Positions 34,810 to 43,349 of a stretch of 56,448 bases of DNA are shown one piece after another. The position numbers and the translations under genes were made by a program. Source of the DNA: Bacteroidia bacterium. Lineage in GTDB: Bacteria; Bacteroidota; Bacteroidia; Bacteroidales; JAPLDU01. The stretch is from the NCBI GenBank assembly GCA_026391255.1, contig JAPLDU010000044.1, positions 8,907-65,354 on the forward strand, in the 5' to 3' direction. The first letter of the stretch is position 1. The number at the start of each line of letters is the position of its first letter. The notes under the pieces were generated by a model that was not told the DNA's origin, searched no databases, and saw only the letters and a list, made by a program, of their open reading frames with translations.

Positions 34810-34880
34810 TAACAAGTAGCAAGTATCAAGTAGCAAGTATCAAGTATCAGGTATCAGGTATCAGGATATGAGTTATCAGC
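34810..34880. repeat. CAAGTAT/CAGGTAT heptamer array
   Basis: About eight degenerate heptamers (CAAGTAG, CAAGTAT, CAGGTAT) run from about 34816 to 34866. The same motif in reverse complement occurs at the right end of the window (56392-56425). Confidence 0.92.
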
Positions 34881-34994
34881 AAAGTGTTATGAGTTATAAA
34901 TTCCACATTAGTATTTTTACCCTTCCACCTTTCCATAATACAAGGTTCCACTTTTACACTTTTTCACCTTGTCAAAAGAAGCAAATAGGTATAG

Positions 34995-35024
34995 TTTGTA
35001 AATAAGCCGGAATTACTATTTTTG
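34995..35024 (+). promoter_or_regulatory. Bacteroidota-type promoter of tRNA-Lys
   Basis: TTTG at 34995-34998 and TATTTTTG at 35017-35024 are separated by 18 bases. The -7 box is identical to that of tRNA-His. The tRNA starts 18 bases downstream. Confidence 0.75.
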
Positions 35025-35042
35025 CACTGTTTTTTAAAGATC

Positions 35043-35115
35043 CGGTCTGTAGCTCAGCTGGCAGAGCACGTGACTCTTAATCATGGGGTCGAGGGTTCGA
35101 TTCCCTCCAGACCGA
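35043..35115 (+). tRNA. tRNA-Lys (anticodon CTT)
   Basis: A full cloverleaf is visible: acceptor CGGTCTG with CAGACCG (7 pairs), D arm GCTC/GAGC, anticodon stem CGTGA/TCATG (one G-T wobble) with loop CTCTTAA, variable GGGTC, T arm GAGGG-TTCGATT-CCCTC, discriminator A. The 3' CCA is not encoded. Confidence 0.96.
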
Positions 35116-35127
35116 CAAGAAAATCAG

Positions 35128-35159
35128 CCACTTACGAAGATGAAATGTAAGTGGTTTTG
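35128..35159 (+). terminator. Rho-independent terminator after tRNA-Lys
   Basis: CCACTTAC (35128-35135) pairs perfectly with GTAAGTGG (35147-35154) over an 11-base loop and is followed by TTTTGT. Confidence 0.8.
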
Positions 35160-35745
35160 TAAGACATAAAAAAGAACAAACTAGTTCAAGAACTATCATG
35201 AAACAATAACAATAATGCACCAGCATTTCCTCAGGCTCACCATAGAAATTCGAAATTGACAATTTCCACTTCCCTGCCCTGCTTGAGTGGTTACTCTTCG
35301 TTTATATCTTGTCATGCTAACAATAAATACTGGTTCTTACTTTCTTTACCAACCTCGTAAAGATAATCTGCGCTTCATTGATCTGGATAAGGTTAGCTTA
35401 ATATCGGCTGCCATGTTATCATTTTGATTTTTTTTAAGCGTTCATTAGCGTTCCGTCTATTTTTTTAAATCCCTGAAAATTTAATTTAATAAAATTTCAA
35501 TATACTGAATATCTGTTAATTATAAATATTCATCCGTCTCTTTCTTGTCAAAACTGAAAATTTCAAATTTAAATCACGGTCAACTAAAATTCTTAGGAAT
35601 CTTCGTAATATCAATCATTTAAAAAAACATAAATTAAAATCGTTGCAACGCTGGTGTTAAGCGTTTGAATAAATTTATTAGGTTTGCAACTTCAGAAGTT
35701 TTCTCATTAAGAATAATTGATTGTTGAATTTAAATTTTTTTTACA
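35160..35745. promoter_or_regulatory. Long leader/upstream region of the leucine-type operon
   Basis: No gene is supported over about 590 bases. Near the end, TAGGTTTG (35679-35686) matches the -7 box TAnnTTTG and lies 60 bases before the start codon of the carboxyltransferase gene; TTTG at 35664-35667 is too close to be its -33 box. TAAGCGTTCATTAGCGTTCCG near 35435-35455 contains a short AGCGTTC direct repeat. No operator could be assigned. Confidence 0.4.
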
Positions 35746-37353
35746 TTGTTTAAGTTAGAATCGAGGATCAACACAAAATCAGAGGAATTTCAGCAGAACA
35801 GAAACGAATTCCTCAATCTCCTTGACAAATACAAGGAAATTCACAAAGTAGTAACCCGGGGCGGTTCAGAAAGCACGATCAGAAAACACAAAGAACGTGG
35901 GAAGCTCCTTGCCAGGGAAAGAATTGACAAACTGGTTGATCCTAACACTCCATTTCTTGAGTTATCCCCTTTGGCAGCCTATGATTTATACAATAATGAA
36001 TTTCCTTCGGCTGGAATCGTAACAGGGATCGGGCTGATCCATGGCAGGGAGGCAGTGATTATTGCCAACGATGCGACGGTGAAAGGTGGCACTTACATGC
36101 AATATACCATTAAAAAGCATTTAAGGGCACAGGAAATTGCCATGGAGAACCATCTGCCCTGCGTTTATCTTGTAGATTCGGGAGGTGCATTTTTACCCGA
36201 GCAGGATCGCGTATTTCCCGACCGGGATCATTTCGGGCGATTCTTTTACAACCAGGCAAGGCTATCTGCGATGGGCATTCCCCAGATTTCCATTGTAATG
36301 GGCTCATGTACTGCAGGTGGAGCTTATGTCCCTGCCATGAGCGATGAAGCCATCATCATCAAAAAACAAGGTACTATTTTTCTTGGAGGACCACCACTGG
36401 TGAAGGGAGCAACGGGCGAGATCGTAACTCCTGAGGAGCTCGGCGGTGCTGATGTTCATACTTCCATTTCGGGTGTTGCCGACCATTTTGCAGAAAATGA
36501 CCTTCATTCCATTCAGATTTGCAGGAACATTTTCGAATCAATGGAAAAAAGACAAAAACAACTCCTCGATATTGCTCCCATTGAAGAACCTGGTTACGAC
36601 CCTGAAGAATTGTATGGTATTGCCCCGATGGATTTCCGGAAAATGGTCGACCCCCGCGAAATCATTATGCGGGTTGTAGATGGCAGCAAATTTCATGAAT
36701 TCAAGGAAAGATACGGACCTACCTTAGTTACAGGCTTTGCCCGGATCATGGGTTACCCGGTTGGTATACTGGCGAACAACGGAGTGTTGTTTTCCGAATC
36801 AGCATTAAAAGGCACCCACTTTATCGAACTTTGCACTTCGAGAAAAATTCCGCTGTTATTTCTCCAGAACATAACAGGGTTTATTGTCGGTAAGGATTAT
36901 GAAAGAAAAGGCATTGCCAAGGATGGAGCTAAATTGGTACATGCCGTGGCAAATACAAATGTTCCAAAATTTACAGTCATTTTTGGTGGTTCCTTTGGCG
37001 CAGGGAATTATGGCATGGCTGGCAGGGCATTTGGCCCCAGACTTCTGTTTATGTGGCCTAACGGGAAAATATCCGTTATGGGAGGTATGCAGGCTGCTAC
37101 CGTATTAATCACGGTCAAACAGGATCAGATGAAATTGGATGGTAAAGATATGCCTCCGGAAGATGTCGAGAAGATGCGTAAAAGTATTATCGACAAATAT
37201 GATTTCGAAGGCTCTTCATTTTACAGCACTGCAAGACTCTGGGACGACGGTATTATCGACCCGGTTGATACCCGCAAAGTAATCGCTATGGGAATTGCCA
37301 TGTCGCTTAATAAGCAATATCCGGAAAAACAGGACGGAGTATTCAGAATGTAA
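35746..37353 (+). CDS. Acyl-CoA carboxyltransferase, methylcrotonyl-CoA carboxylase beta-like (12S-like)
   Basis: 535 residues, the usual size for MccB. This subunit moves the carboxyl group from biotin to an acyl-CoA, most likely 3-methylcrotonyl-CoA in leucine breakdown. Seen: [15 protein letters not shown], the N-lobe [13 protein letters not shown] with [22 protein letters not shown] (typical of MCC beta), [29 protein letters not shown], and the C-lobe [28 protein letters not shown] and [17 protein letters not shown]. The start is a TTG (35746); no in-frame ATG lies before the conserved N-terminus. It begins the operon and is followed 17 bases later by the hydratase gene. No biotin carboxylase partner is encoded in the window. 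Confidence 0.93.
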   Translation: MFKLESRINTKSEEFQQNRNEFLNLLDKYKEIHKVVTRGGSESTIRKHKERGKLLARERIDKLVDPNTPFLELSPLAAYDLYNNEFPSAGIVTGIGLIHGREAVIIANDATVKGGTYMQYTIKKHLRAQEIAMENHLPCVYLVDSGGAFLPEQDRVFPDRDHFGRFFYNQARLSAMGIPQISIVMGSCTAGGAYVPAMSDEAIIIKKQGTIFLGGPPLVKGATGEIVTPEELGGADVHTSISGVADHFAENDLHSIQICRNIFESMEKRQKQLLDIAPIEEPGYDPEELYGIAPMDFRKMVDPREIIMRVVDGSKFHEFKERYGPTLVTGFARIMGYPVGILANNGVLFSESALKGTHFIELCTSRKIPLLFLQNITGFIVGKDYERKGIAKDGAKLVHAVANTNVPKFTVIFGGSFGAGNYGMAGRAFGPRLLFMWPNGKISVMGGMQAATVLITVKQDQMKLDGKDMPPEDVEKMRKSIIDKYDFEGSSFYSTARLWDDGIIDPVDTRKVIAMGIAMSLNKQYPEKQDGVFRM

Positions 37354-37370
37354 TTTAACAGTTTCTTTTT

Positions 37371-38159
37371 ATGATGAATTATCAGACCATTGCATTTGAA
37401 GAAAACAACGGGATAGGAACGGTATCACTTAACCGTCCTGATGTTCACAATGCACTGAATCAGCAGATGATTGCTGAAGTAATTGATTGTTTTACCGCAG
37501 TTAATAAGGAACCCGGTGTCAGGATCGTTGTTTTAAGGGGGAAAGGAAAATCATTCTGTGCCGGAGCCGATCTGAATTATATGAAAGGTATTGCTGGATT
37601 TGGTTTTGAAGAAAATTACCAGGACAGCCTGAATCTGGCTAAATGCTTTTATACTATTTATACCTGTAAAAAACCCACCATTGCTGTTGTTCAGGGGGCA
37701 GCCATCGGAGGAGCAAACGGTTTGCTTGCCTCCTGTGATTTTGTTTTCTGCGCCGATGATACAAAATTTGCATTCAGCGAAGTGAAGCTCGGAATTGCTC
37801 CTGCTACTATTTCACCTTATGTCACAAAGCGAATTGGTGAGTTTGGCTCACGCGACCTGATGCTAACCGGAAGACGTTTTACCGGAAAGGAAGCAGAAAA
37901 TTACCACCTTGTCAATAAATCGCTCCCCGCTGATGAACTGGATGCTTATGTCAATTCAGTCATGGATTCACTGATGTCAAGCGGTCCGGATGCCATGGCA
38001 GCCTGTAAAAACCTGATCTTTGATATTTGCAATAAACTCAGCTTTGAAGAATCACGTGATTATACGGCCAGGCTGATTGCAGAATTAAGAGCATCGGCCG
38101 AAGGACAGGAAGGAATGGCCTCATTCCTCGAAAAACGAAAACCAAATTGGGTCAATTAA
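37371..38159 (+). CDS. Enoyl-CoA hydratase, likely methylglutaconyl-CoA hydratase
   Basis: 262 residues of the crotonase fold. The oxyanion-hole segments are KSFCAGADLNYMKG and AVVQGAAIGGANGLLASCDFVFC. The following EVKLGIAPATISPYVTKRIG contains a Glu expected in hydratases and matches the APATISPYV pattern of methylglutaconyl-CoA hydratases. In the leucine route it would hydrate 3-methylglutaconyl-CoA to HMG-CoA, right between the carboxylation and lyase steps encoded by its neighbours. It is tightly spaced behind the carboxyltransferase gene. Confidence 0.9.
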   Translation: MMNYQTIAFEENNGIGTVSLNRPDVHNALNQQMIAEVIDCFTAVNKEPGVRIVVLRGKGKSFCAGADLNYMKGIAGFGFEENYQDSLNLAKCFYTIYTCKKPTIAVVQGAAIGGANGLLASCDFVFCADDTKFAFSEVKLGIAPATISPYVTKRIGEFGSRDLMLTGRRFTGKEAENYHLVNKSLPADELDAYVNSVMDSLMSSGPDAMAACKNLIFDICNKLSFEESRDYTARLIAELRASAEGQEGMASFLEKRKPNWVN

Positions 38160-38212
38160 TTGTTTATACAATACAACATTCTTTGGCCTGAACCAAAAAG
38201 CATGAATTACAC

Positions 38213-40312
38213 ATGAAAAGACAAATCAAGTTTAGCCTGATATACAGAGATATGTGGCAATCATCCGGGAAATATGTTCCCCGGGTTGACCAGTTGAAGA
38301 AAATCGCACCTGTGATTATTGATATGGGTTGCTTTGCCCGGATTGAAACCAATGGTGGCGCTTTTGAACAGGTGAACCTGCTGTATGGTGAAAATCCCAA
38401 TGTGGCAGTCAGGGAATGGACCAGGCCTTTCAATGAGGCAGGCATTCAGACCCATATGCTTGAAAGGGCGCTGAATGGAATTCGTATGTTCCCCGTTCCT
38501 GCCGATGTGAGAAGGCTGATGTACAAGGTCAAAAAAGCACAGGGGGTGGATATTGCCCGTTCGTTCTGCGGGTTAAATGACCATCGCAACCTTGAGCTGT
38601 CCATAAAGTACGCAAAGGAAGCCGGTATGATCTCACAGGCTGCCTTAAGCATTACCCATTCCAGGGTTCATACGGTTGATTATTATATGGGCGTGGTGGA
38701 TAAAGCAATTGAATACGGTGCCGATGAAATATGCCTGAAAGATATGGCCGGCATAGGCAGGCCTGTTACCCTTGGCAAGCTCGTATTAGCTATTAAAAAG
38801 AAATACCCCGGAATTATAGTCCAGTATCATGGTCATTCGGGTCCTGGTTTTTCAGTTGCTTCCATGCCCATCAGGGAAATGCTTACCGACGCAGGCTTTG
38901 ATGTTCCTGAAATCAATATGAATGCATATATGGAAACCAGGGCGCTGACACAATCCTTTATCGATGACTTCCTTGGCTATTTTATTGATCCAAAGAACAG
39001 GTACGTATCCTCCCTGCTCATCCAGTCAGGCCTTCCGGGTGGTATGATGGGCAGTCTCATGGCCGACCTCAAAGGAGTGCACGATGTAATTAATTCAAGC
39101 CTGAAATCTCAGGGCAAACGTGAATTGAATGCCGATGAATTGCTTGTTGAGTTGTTTAAAGAGGTCTCTTATATCTGGCCCAGGCTGGGTTATCCTCCCC
39201 TCGTTACACCTTTCAGCCAGTACGTGAAAAACGTTGCTTTGCTCAATATTCTTCAGCTGGTAAAAGGCGAAGAAAGATATTCGATGATGGATGGCAATAC
39301 CTGGGATATGATTCTTGGCAAATCAGGCAAGCTGCCCGGCGAACTCGCTCCCGAAATTATTGAACTGGCAAAGATACAGGGCAGGGAATTCTATACGGGT
39401 ATCCCCCAGGACGGATATCCCGATGTGCTCGATAAGTTCAGAAAAGAAATGAACGATAACAACTGGGATACTGGGCCTGATGATGAAGAGCTGTTTGAAT
39501 TTGCCATGCACGAAACACAGTACAGGGACTATAAATCAGGAATAGCAAAAAAAAGATTTGAAGAAGAAATTGAGAAAATGAAAACATCATCAGCAGATAT
39601 TAAAACAATGGTTCCTATGAAAGAAAAACAAACGCCAAACCGGAGTTCCTATTCAAAAGAAAAAGCAACGCCTGCTGAGGCTATGGCTGCATTTATTGTT
39701 TATACACTTACTTCTGCACAAACTGATGATCAAAAATTCACGAAACAGGAACACAATATTTGGAATTCAATAGGTTACTGGAGAAACCTGATGAAAATCA
39801 CCCTCAATTACGAAAACAGGGAACACGATGTTTACCTGAAAACCAGGAATGGAATTACCGAACTTGATTTTAATGGTGAAAAATACCTCGTAAAGCTTGA
39901 ATTCATTAATAAAGGAGAAATTGACGTTAAAATCAGCAATAAGAATATTCATGCAGTAATTGCAAAAATGTCGGATGGTCGTTCAAAGGTACTGATCAAC
40001 GAACAGGAATACATTATGTCAAGGAATGACCTCCTTGACGGTGAAATGGAACAAGTGGCCGAGGATCCCCGGTCGGGAGCAAATATTTCAAATACCTTGC
40101 TGTCACCTATTCCCGGAAGGATATTTAAAATAAACGTAAAAGAAGGGGATTCAGTTAAGAAAGGCGATATAGTACTTGTTGTTGATGCCATGAAGATGGA
40201 AAATAATATTGTCATTAAAAAAGATGCACTGATCAAAAAAATCCACGTTTCTCTGGATGAAATGGTAGAAGGCAATTCAGTCCTGGTGGAAATTGAAGAT
40301 ATCAGAAACTGA
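38213..40312 (+). CDS. 5S/oxaloacetate-decarboxylase-type carboxyltransferase fused to a biotin carrier domain
   Basis: 699 residues. Residues about 1-470 match the pyruvate carboxylase/OadA/transcarboxylase-5S carboxyltransferase: YRDMWQS (Asp13 as metal ligand), EICLKDMAG (Lys176, the carbamylated Lys of the family), YHGHSG (His206 and His208), SGLPGGMMGSL, GYPPLVTPFSQYV and TGPDDEELFEFAM. Residues about 485-605 resemble the BT-type linker domain of acyl-CoA carboxylase alpha chains (NSIGYWRNLMKITLNY...). Residues about 620-699 are a biotinyl domain with VVDAMKMENN (biotin on Lys661). There is no ATP-grasp biotin carboxylase domain. The substrate loops differ from pyruvate carboxylase (RDMWQS for RDAHQS, ETNGGA for EVWGGA). 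With the MccB-like gene upstream, it may act as the oxaloacetate-side and carrier part of a transcarboxylase. No OadB or OadG is nearby. Confidence 0.9.
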   Translation: MKRQIKFSLIYRDMWQSSGKYVPRVDQLKKIAPVIIDMGCFARIETNGGAFEQVNLLYGENPNVAVREWTRPFNEAGIQTHMLERALNGIRMFPVPADVRRLMYKVKKAQGVDIARSFCGLNDHRNLELSIKYAKEAGMISQAALSITHSRVHTVDYYMGVVDKAIEYGADEICLKDMAGIGRPVTLGKLVLAIKKKYPGIIVQYHGHSGPGFSVASMPIREMLTDAGFDVPEINMNAYMETRALTQSFIDDFLGYFIDPKNRYVSSLLIQSGLPGGMMGSLMADLKGVHDVINSSLKSQGKRELNADELLVELFKEVSYIWPRLGYPPLVTPFSQYVKNVALLNILQLVKGEERYSMMDGNTWDMILGKSGKLPGELAPEIIELAKIQGREFYTGIPQDGYPDVLDKFRKEMNDNNWDTGPDDEELFEFAMHETQYRDYKSGIAKKRFEEEIEKMKTSSADIKTMVPMKEKQTPNRSSYSKEKATPAEAMAAFIVYTLTSAQTDDQKFTKQEHNIWNSIGYWRNLMKITLNYENREHDVYLKTRNGITELDFNGEKYLVKLEFINKGEIDVKISNKNIHAVIAKMSDGRSKVLINEQEYIMSRNDLLDGEMEQVAEDPRSGANISNTLLSPIPGRIFKINVKEGDSVKKGDIVLVVDAMKMENNIVIKKDALIKKIHVSLDEMVEGNSVLVEIEDIRN

Positions 40313-40345
40313 ATTAATTTGAAAATTTGAAAATGTGCAAATTAT

Positions 40346-40398
40346 ATCCGCCTGAGGCGGATTAATTCCTTTTCACGGGAACAAGATTCTGACAACAT
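40346..40398 (+). repeat. GCCTGAGGC hairpin repeat, second copy of the 18731-18783 block
   Basis: A hairpin with ATCCGCCTGAGGCGGAT is followed by TAATTCCTTTTCACGGGAA, AAGATT and GACAACAT. The block 18731-18783 has the same order with few changes. The rest of the gap to 40600 consists of AAATAACAAA-like words and holds no gene. Confidence 0.85.
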
Positions 40399-40600
40399 AA
40401 AAACAAAGAACAACAAACAAGAAATAACAAATCTTAAAATACAAATAACAAATAAATTTCAATCAACAAAATGATAAATTCAAAGTAGTTCGTTTCGTAT
40501 TTAAAATTTTGATATTGTTTATTATTTGTTTTTTGTGATTTGTTTTTTGGAATTTTTTGCCAAAAAGCGCCAAGATTTCAGAAATAAGATACTATATAAT

Positions 40601-41293
40601 ATGCAGAAAGTTGTTAATAATGCTTATGAAGCAATAAAGGGTATTGGCGACAATATGACATTGATGCTTGGGGGCTTTGGATTGTGTGGAATTCCTGAAA
40701 ACACAATTAATGCTCTTTTTGAATCAGGGATAAAAGGATTGACCTGCATTTCAAATAATGCAGGTGTAGACGACTGGGGTCTGGGTCTGTTACTTAGGAA
40801 GCACCAGATTAAGAAAATGATCGCTTCATATGTCGGAGAAAATAAAGAATTTGAAAGACAATTACTTTCAGGCGAACTGGAAGTGGAACTGATCCCGCAG
40901 GGTACCCTGGCAGAAAGGATCAGGGCCGGCGGAGCCGGTATTCCTGCATTCTACGTTCCCGCTGGTTATGGTACAGAAGTACAGGGTGATAAAGAAGTCC
41001 GGGAATTCAATGGAAAAATGCACCTGCTGGAAAAAGCACTGACTGCTGATTTTGCTGTAGTAAAAGCATGGAAGGGCGATACCAAGGGCAATCTCATATA
41101 CAGGAATACAGCATCAAATTTTAATAATATGATGGCCGCTGCGGGAAGAATAACCATTGCTGAGGTCGAAATCCTTGTCCCCGCCGGAGAACTTGACCCG
41201 AACCAGGTGCATACCCAGGGAATTTTTGTAAAGAGAATTTTCCAGGGAACTGATTATAAGAAGAGAATTGAATTTGCAACAACTATATCATAA
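40601..41293 (+). CDS. 3-oxoacid CoA-transferase subunit A
   Basis: 230 residues from [15 protein letters not shown] (40601); an earlier in-frame start lies in repeat-like DNA and adds no conserved residues. The A subunit binds CoA. Seen: [70 protein letters not shown] and [17 protein letters not shown]. It pairs with the B subunit at 41589. In the leucine route it would convert the acetoacetate released by HMG-CoA lyase into acetoacetyl-CoA, using succinyl-CoA or another donor. Confidence 0.94.
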   Translation: MQKVVNNAYEAIKGIGDNMTLMLGGFGLCGIPENTINALFESGIKGLTCISNNAGVDDWGLGLLLRKHQIKKMIASYVGENKEFERQLLSGELEVELIPQGTLAERIRAGGAGIPAFYVPAGYGTEVQGDKEVREFNGKMHLLEKALTADFAVVKAWKGDTKGNLIYRNTASNFNNMMAAAGRITIAEVEILVPAGELDPNQVHTQGIFVKRIFQGTDYKKRIEFATTIS

Positions 41294-41588
41294 AATTGTG
41301 ACGAAGTGACAGGGCGAATTAAGCGAACTAAGCGACAGGGCGAACGAAGCGACTGAGAAATTAAGAGATATTTGTAATTTATAAACTGGAATTTTAATTT
41401 GTAATTCAATGTAGATTAATTAAGAATGGAACGCAGATAACGCTGATAAATATGATAAAAACTGATAATAATAGACATTCAATAAATCTTAAATAATCAT
41501 AACAATCTGCGTCATGAGCGTTCTATTTAATATTTGTTAACTTTAAGACATAGATTCGTAAATCGTAATTCGTAACTCGTAATTCAAT
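41294..41588. other. Operon-internal gap filled with word repeats
   Basis: No gene. GACGAAGTGACAGGGCGAA-like words repeat from 41299 to 41357, then AT-rich text, then TCGTAAT/TCGTAAC heptamers at about 41553-41587 that run up to the start codon of the B subunit. A 295-base spacer between two subunits of one enzyme is unusual and suggests that the array DNA was inserted or expanded. Confidence 0.7.
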
Positions 41589-42251
41589 ATGGCTTTAGAT
41601 AAAAACAGCATTGCAAAAAGGATCGCACAGGAACTTAAGGATGGCTATTATGTAAATCTCGGGATTGGCATTCCCACTCTTGTAGCCAATTATATACCAG
41701 AGGGTATAGAGGTTGTTTTGCATTCCGAAAACGGCCTGCTTGGAATCGGCCCCTTTCCGAGAAAGGAAGACATCGATCCTGACCTTATCAATGCAGGAAA
41801 ACAAACCATTACTGCCATACCTGGCGCTGCCTTTTTTGATTCGGCAGAAAGCTTTGGCATGATTCGTGGCGGACATATTGACCTTACCGTGCTCGGTGCC
41901 TTTGAAGTATCTGAAAAAGGAGATATAGCCAGTTGGAAGGTACCCGGTAAACTGGTCAAAGGAATGGGTGGCGCAATGGACCTTGTTGCTTCTGCAAAGT
42001 ATATCATCGTTGCTATGCAACATGTCGATAAGGAGGGCAATTCAAAACTGCTGAAGGAATGTACATTGCCGCTTACAGGTGTCAGATGTGTAAAAAGGAT
42101 AGTTTCCGACCTTGCTGTGATCGATGTTACCCCGCAAGGATTTAAACTGATGGAAAGGGCACCGGGCATAAGCGTCGATGAAATCAGGGCTGCCACTGAA
42201 GGAAAACTGATCATTGAAGGAGAAATACCTGAAATGAATTTAGGTATATAG
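41589..42251 (+). CDS. 3-oxoacid CoA-transferase subunit B
   Basis: 220 residues. The B subunit carries the catalytic Glu in [16 protein letters not shown] (SENG motif). Other family blocks: [66 protein letters not shown] and [21 protein letters not shown]. It acts with the A subunit to form acetoacetyl-CoA. A heptamer array (TAGTAAG, TCATATC) follows the stop codon and fills the 88-base gap to the next gene. Confidence 0.95.
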   Translation: MALDKNSIAKRIAQELKDGYYVNLGIGIPTLVANYIPEGIEVVLHSENGLLGIGPFPRKEDIDPDLINAGKQTITAIPGAAFFDSAESFGMIRGGHIDLTVLGAFEVSEKGDIASWKVPGKLVKGMGGAMDLVASAKYIIVAMQHVDKEGNSKLLKECTLPLTGVRCVKRIVSDLAVIDVTPQGFKLMERAPGISVDEIRAATEGKLIIEGEIPEMNLGI

Positions 42252-42339
42252 ACTGTAGACTATTAGGTAGTAAGTAGTAGGTAGTAGGCAGTAAATCATA
42301 TCTCATATCTCATAAATTATAACTCATAACTCTAAAAAA
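42252..42339. repeat. TAGTAGG and TCATATC heptamer arrays inside the operon
   Basis: Units TAAGTAG, TAGGTAG and TAGGCAG (about 42269-42293) are followed by TCATATC, TCATAAA and TCATAAC (about 42298-42334). Confidence 0.9.
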
Positions 42340-43347
42340 ATGAATTATCCAAAGAAAGTAACCATCGGCGATATTACCGTCAGAGATGGTTTTCAGCATG
42401 AAGAAAATTTCATTCCTACAGATGCCAAACTATGGCTTGCTGAACAGCTTTTACTGGCTGGTTTCAAACATATTGAGACCACAAATCTGGGTAATCCTAT
42501 AGGAATGCCTCAGTTCAAAGATGCTGATGAACTTATGAAGCGCTTGCGTTCAAGTAAAAAGGTCGCTCATCTGATCAAAGATGTTTCGATAACAGCCATT
42601 ACCATCAGGGAAAAGGCTATTGAACGGGCCATTGAAGCCAGAAAAGAGGGCTTTGGACCCGACAGGATATTGCTGATGGTATCAACCAGCGAATCACATC
42701 ATCGGAAAAACTCCGGCCTTTCGCTTGATGAATATTGGAAAATGGCCGAGAAATATATTCCACTGGCACACGATGCCGGGATTAAAGTGAATGGCACTGT
42801 AAGCACTATCTGGGGCTGTCCCATTGAAGGCCCGACCGACATGAAAAAAGCCATAGATTTCTCAAAGCGCTGGTTCACCATTGGCGCCAACGACGTGGAA
42901 CATGCTGATCACGACGGTTCTGCATCTCCTGACCGGGTATACCGTTATTATTCCATGCTTCTTGATGCCATTCCAAGACCTGAAAAGCAGATCGTGCATT
43001 TCCATACAACCCGCGGTTGGGGACTCGCCAATGTTTTGGCAGCACTGCAAGCCGGCATGACCAACTATGAGTCTACCATGGGAGGAATGGGAGGTCAGCC
43101 TGCGAATTTTGTCAGCGGCGTTCCTGTGGCAGGTACAGGATCTTATTATTACAAAGACCCGAATCTGGTAGGCCTTGTTTCAACTGAAGATATGGTGGTG
43201 ATGATGGACGAAATGGGTATCGATACCGGCCTGGATGTCGACATGGTATTGGAAACAGGCCAGATGGTCGAACGGATCGTTGGTCGCCGTCTGCGCTCTG
43301 AAGCAATAAAGAATGGCAGGATACCCAAGACATTAACAGGAAGGTAA
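42340..43347 (+). CDS. HMG-CoA lyase-like (DRE-TIM) protein lacking the catalytic Cys
   Basis: 335 residues of the HMGL-like TIM-barrel superfamily. Metal-site residues are present: ITVRDGFQHEE (Arg15, Asp16) and VHFHTTRGWG (His220, His222). The loop that carries the catalytic Cys in HMG-CoA lyases (GGCP) reads MGGMGGQPANF here, with Gln253. The C-terminal 60 residues (YKDPNLVGLVSTEDMVVMMDEMGIDTGLDVD) resemble the HMG-CoA-lyase end. It may act on another 3-hydroxy-3-methyl acyl-CoA or be a partner of the next gene, which starts two bases after its stop codon and has the Cys. The reaction is not established. Confidence 0.85.
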   Translation: MNYPKKVTIGDITVRDGFQHEENFIPTDAKLWLAEQLLLAGFKHIETTNLGNPIGMPQFKDADELMKRLRSSKKVAHLIKDVSITAITIREKAIERAIEARKEGFGPDRILLMVSTSESHHRKNSGLSLDEYWKMAEKYIPLAHDAGIKVNGTVSTIWGCPIEGPTDMKKAIDFSKRWFTIGANDVEHADHDGSASPDRVYRYYSMLLDAIPRPEKQIVHFHTTRGWGLANVLAALQAGMTNYESTMGGMGGQPANFVSGVPVAGTGSYYYKDPNLVGLVSTEDMVVMMDEMGIDTGLDVDMVLETGQMVERIVGRRLRSEAIKNGRIPKTLTGR

Positions 43348-43349
43348 TC

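Noticed and set aside
35077-35262. 61-residue minus-strand frame ending in tRNA-Lys
   Set aside because: Its C-terminus (RESNPRPHD) is the antisense translation of the tRNA, a classic false gene.
38213-40312. Na+-translocating oxaloacetate decarboxylase
   Set aside because: The alpha-like protein is present, but no membrane beta subunit or gamma subunit is nearby, and the operon context is acyl-CoA catabolism.
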